Assembly: GCA_964502885.1 (NCBI GenBank)
Contig: CAZCXU010000008.1
Span: 1 to 43,361, forward strand
DNA from: XYB1-FULL-44-23 sp964502885
GTDB lineage: Bacteria; Patescibacteriota; Microgenomatia; CAZETR01; Amesbacteraceae
DNA length: 43,361 nucleotides
Direction: 5' to 3'
Part shown: piece after piece, positions 41,367 to 43,361 of the stretch
How the letters are laid out: each line of letters opens with the position of its first letter
Numbering within the stretch: position 1 is the first letter of the stretch
Notes under the pieces: generated by a model
The model's input: the letters and a program-made list of their open reading frames with translations, nothing else
Databases searched by the model: none
Told to the model about the DNA's origin: nothing
Translations under genes and position numbers: made by a program

Positions 41367-43208
41367 CTATCTCATCAGCTTTGCAAATTCATCTCCATCC
41401 ATGTTCTCCACCTCCAGAAGTTTCATGGCCACTTCATCCAGCTTGGTTCTATGTTTCTTCAATACTTTCAGGGCGGTCTCATACCCCATGTCTACAAACT
41501 TCTTCACTTCTGCATCGATCCGTCCCTGCATCTCCTGTGAAACCTGCGCTTGTTCATAGTAAGCTTTACCCCACTCTGCCACCTCTCTCTCAGGTCCGTA
41601 ATTGATTGGGCCCAGATCGCTCATTCCATATTCAGTCACCATCTCTCTCGCTATTCTTGTTGCCCGATCAATATCCGAAGATGCTCCGGTTGTCATTTCC
41701 GAGAACACTAATTCTTCAGCCGCCCTACCCCCCAAAGTCATAGCAATCTGTGAGATCAACCTCTTTTTTGTTTCATGCACTCGATCAGCAGTGGGTGGCA
41801 CCAATGTGTGTCCCAAAGTCATTCCCCGTGACACTATAGAAATCCTGTGCACCGGATCCAACCCGGATTGAGACCAGTTTACTATTGCGTGTCCCACTTC
41901 ATGGTATGAAGTCATTTTTCTGTCTTCTTCAGATTGAATACGTTTCTTCTGCGGACCAAGTTTCACTTTAGTAGCCGCTTCTTCGACATCTTTCATTGAA
42001 ATCTTTTTCCTGTCATGGCGTGCCACATCAATAGCCGCTTCGTTCAACATGTTTTCCAGATCAGCACCGGAAAAACCCACGGTTCTTCGCGCCACAGCTT
42101 CCCAATCCATCCCTGTTTCAATAGGCTTATTCTTTGCATAGATTTGCAAGATCGCCTTTCTCCCTTCAATATCCGGCAGTTCCACCACTACTCTGCGATC
42201 AAACCGGCCAGGGCGCATCAATGCTGGATCCAACAAATCTCCACGGTTAGTCGCCGCCAATACCACCACATTGTCATTCTGCGTAAATCCATCCATTTCC
42301 ACCAATATCTGATTCAGGGTTTGTTCCCTTTCATCATGCCCCCCCATTATTCCGTATCCACGCTGTCGTCCGATTGCGTCTATTTCATCGATAAATATTA
42401 TTGATGGTGCAGATTTCTTCGCCGTTGCAAACAGATCGCGAACGCGAGCGGAGCCGACACCCACCAGCATTTCCATAAATTCCGATCCAGCCATCGAATA
42501 AAAAGGCACCCCTGCTTCACCGGCCACAGCCCGCGCCAAAAGCGTCTTACCCACACCTGATGGGCCAACCAAAAGCACCCCTTTTGGTGTCCGTGCTCCT
42601 ACCGCTTTGTATTTTGCCGGATTCTTCAAAAAGTCCACTACTTCCTCCAACTCTTTCTTAGCTTCATCAACTCCTGCCACTGCTGCAAAAGTTACAGATT
42701 GCTTGCCTTTATCAAACAATTTTGCTTTCGACTGCCCAAAGGAAAATACCGAGTCTTGTGCTCCCCTTGCTTGTCTGAACATGTACAAGATCACCAGTAG
42801 CACAACTCCGGTCCCCAAAATGGAGGGCAATATTGCAGCAAGCATTTGTCCCACCGTCTCATCCTTAATTTCGTATGAAACCTTGGTGGGATCTATCCCT
42901 GCCCTATCCAATATTTCTGTAAAACTCTCCCCCTGCTCTTTTCTGGAAGTGTACGTCTCGCCTTTCTTATCCACATATCGCAGTTCCAGTTTTTCTGAAT
43001 AAACATTAACTTTCTCGATTTTGCCGGACTTAACATCCTCCAACATTTGCGACAGTTGAACTTCCCGATTGGCTTTATCACCAGAATTCCACAACTCAAA
43101 CAGCGACATCAACATCAATATCACCACCGCAAGCCATAGCATTTTTTGAAAATCAAATCGCATCTGAACAATTACTCCCTTAATCGGCAATTTTTTCTTC
43201 GCATTCAT
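41367..43208 (-). CDS. ftsH: ATP-dependent zinc metalloprotease FtsH
   Basis: This 613-residue membrane-anchored AAA+ protease degrades misfolded membrane and regulatory proteins. Two membrane segments (about 20-38 and 126-145) flank the external loop. The AAA core has Walker A GPSGVGKT (Lys221; usually GPPGTGKT), Walker B IIFIDEIDA and the second region of homology ATNRGDLLDPALMRPGRFDR. The protease site is HEVGH (His436, His440). The helical C-terminus is short. The ATG at 43208 is chosen because TAGAAT ends 9 nt upstream. A GTG at 43217 would lie only at the box. Confidence 0.96.
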   Translation of the reverse strand: MNAKKKLPIKGVIVQMRFDFQKMLWLAVVILMLMSLFELWNSGDKANREVQLSQMLEDVKSGKIEKVNVYSEKLELRYVDKKGETYTSRKEQGESFTEILDRAGIDPTKVSYEIKDETVGQMLAAILPSILGTGVVLLVILYMFRQARGAQDSVFSFGQSKAKLFDKGKQSVTFAAVAGVDEAKKELEEVVDFLKNPAKYKAVGARTPKGVLLVGPSGVGKTLLARAVAGEAGVPFYSMAGSEFMEMLVGVGSARVRDLFATAKKSAPSIIFIDEIDAIGRQRGYGIMGGHDEREQTLNQILVEMDGFTQNDNVVVLAATNRGDLLDPALMRPGRFDRRVVVELPDIEGRKAILQIYAKNKPIETGMDWEAVARRTVGFSGADLENMLNEAAIDVARHDRKKISMKDVEEAATKVKLGPQKKRIQSEEDRKMTSYHEVGHAIVNWSQSGLDPVHRISIVSRGMTLGHTLVPPTADRVHETKKRLISQIAMTLGGRAAEELVFSEMTTGASSDIDRATRIAREMVTEYGMSDLGPINYGPEREVAEWGKAYYEQAQVSQEMQGRIDAEVKKFVDMGYETALKVLKKHRTKLDEVAMKLLEVENMDGDEFAKLMR

Positions 43209-43294
43209 AGCTGGCACATTCTACCACTATCTCACCTTGGCCCCAACGGGTAACCCCTCCGCACTTACAAAAATCGGTTTATAGCTCCCCGCTA

Positions 43295-43361
43295 GCCCTG
43301 AGCTTGTCGAAGGGACTTGCCCTGAGCTTGTCGAAGGGACTTGCCCTGAGCTTGTCGAAGG
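43295..43361. repeat. 24-bp tandem repeat (at least 2.8 copies, cut by window end)
   Basis: The unit begins GCCCTGAGCTTGTCGAAGGG followed by ACTT and is repeated without change at 43295, 43319 and 43343. The last copy is cut at 19 bp. The core matches a GC-rich intergenic repeat often met in environmental bacterial genomes. There is no spacer variation, so it is not a CRISPR array. The stretch between it and ftsH (43218-43294) holds only the ftsH -10 box. Confidence 0.85.

Noticed and set aside
354..43208. UGA recoded as glycine, as in Gracilibacteria/SR1
   Set aside because: Several genes end cleanly at TGA (for example at 354, 19685 and 22485), and the frames do not continue as coding sequence beyond it.
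43295..43361. CRISPR array
   Set aside because: The 24-bp units are directly adjacent with no variable spacers and no cas genes in the window.

Overview
The window looks like a metagenome-derived scaffold from a small-genome bacterium, most likely a member of the Candidate Phyla Radiation (Patescibacteria). It begins inside the 5' end of a 16S rRNA gene on the minus strand. Genes are packed tightly with many short overlaps, and most of the coding is on the minus strand. There are many lineage-restricted hypothetical and membrane proteins, an archaeal-type ATP-dependent DNA ligase and a stand-alone 5'-3' exonuclease. TGA and TAA both act as stops, so this is not a UGA-recoding lineage. The exact phylum cannot be fixed from the sequence alone. 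There are three 100-N scaffold gaps at 3839, 14319 and 36631. Two of them are flanked by exact contig-end overlaps and look artificial.

Layout. 1-360: 16S rRNA 5' end with its promoter. 354-4846: a membrane-anchored hypothetical protein, a frameshifted squalene/phytoene-synthase-like gene, a TrmH-type methyltransferase, a membrane-anchored DsbA-like protein whose thioredoxin fold is circularly permuted, and thioredoxin reductase. 4869-9866: a 1,665-residue protein derived from a class A penicillin-binding protein, whose glycosyltransferase and transpeptidase catalytic residues are replaced and which carries an inserted CHAP-like Cys/His domain. 10361-14896: thioredoxin, a polytopic membrane protein and a very large membrane-anchored transglutaminase-like protein. 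15050-24983: HAD phosphatase, alkyltransferase-like DNA repair protein, metallophosphoesterase, HNH-like and thermonuclease proteins, HD hydrolase, MFS transporter, peptidyl-tRNA hydrolase and DNA ligase. 25065-33146: PMT-type glycosyltransferase, small hypotheticals, Fic protein, NAD(P)HX dehydratase, RecF, PHP phosphoesterase, MutM and an ASCH protein. 33158-43208: GT4 and GT83-like glycosyltransferases, 5'-3' exonuclease, a methyltransferase, a Gfo/Idh/MocA-like protein and FtsH. A 24-bp tandem repeat runs off the right end.

Two themes stand out. First, promoters: about 25 genes have a TATAAT-like -10 box only 6 to 13 nt before the start codon, most often exactly 6. They should therefore be read from leaderless or almost leaderless mRNAs. 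In several places the stop codon of the upstream gene lies inside that box. Clear Shine-Dalgarno sequences appear only at a couple of genes inside operons. Second, the cell envelope: the permuted DsbA, the PBP-derived giant and the transglutaminase-like giant are all anchored in the membrane with large domains probably outside, and they sit within 12 kb beside trxB and trxA. This suggests an unusual wall or envelope maintenance set, which is inference from position and domains only.
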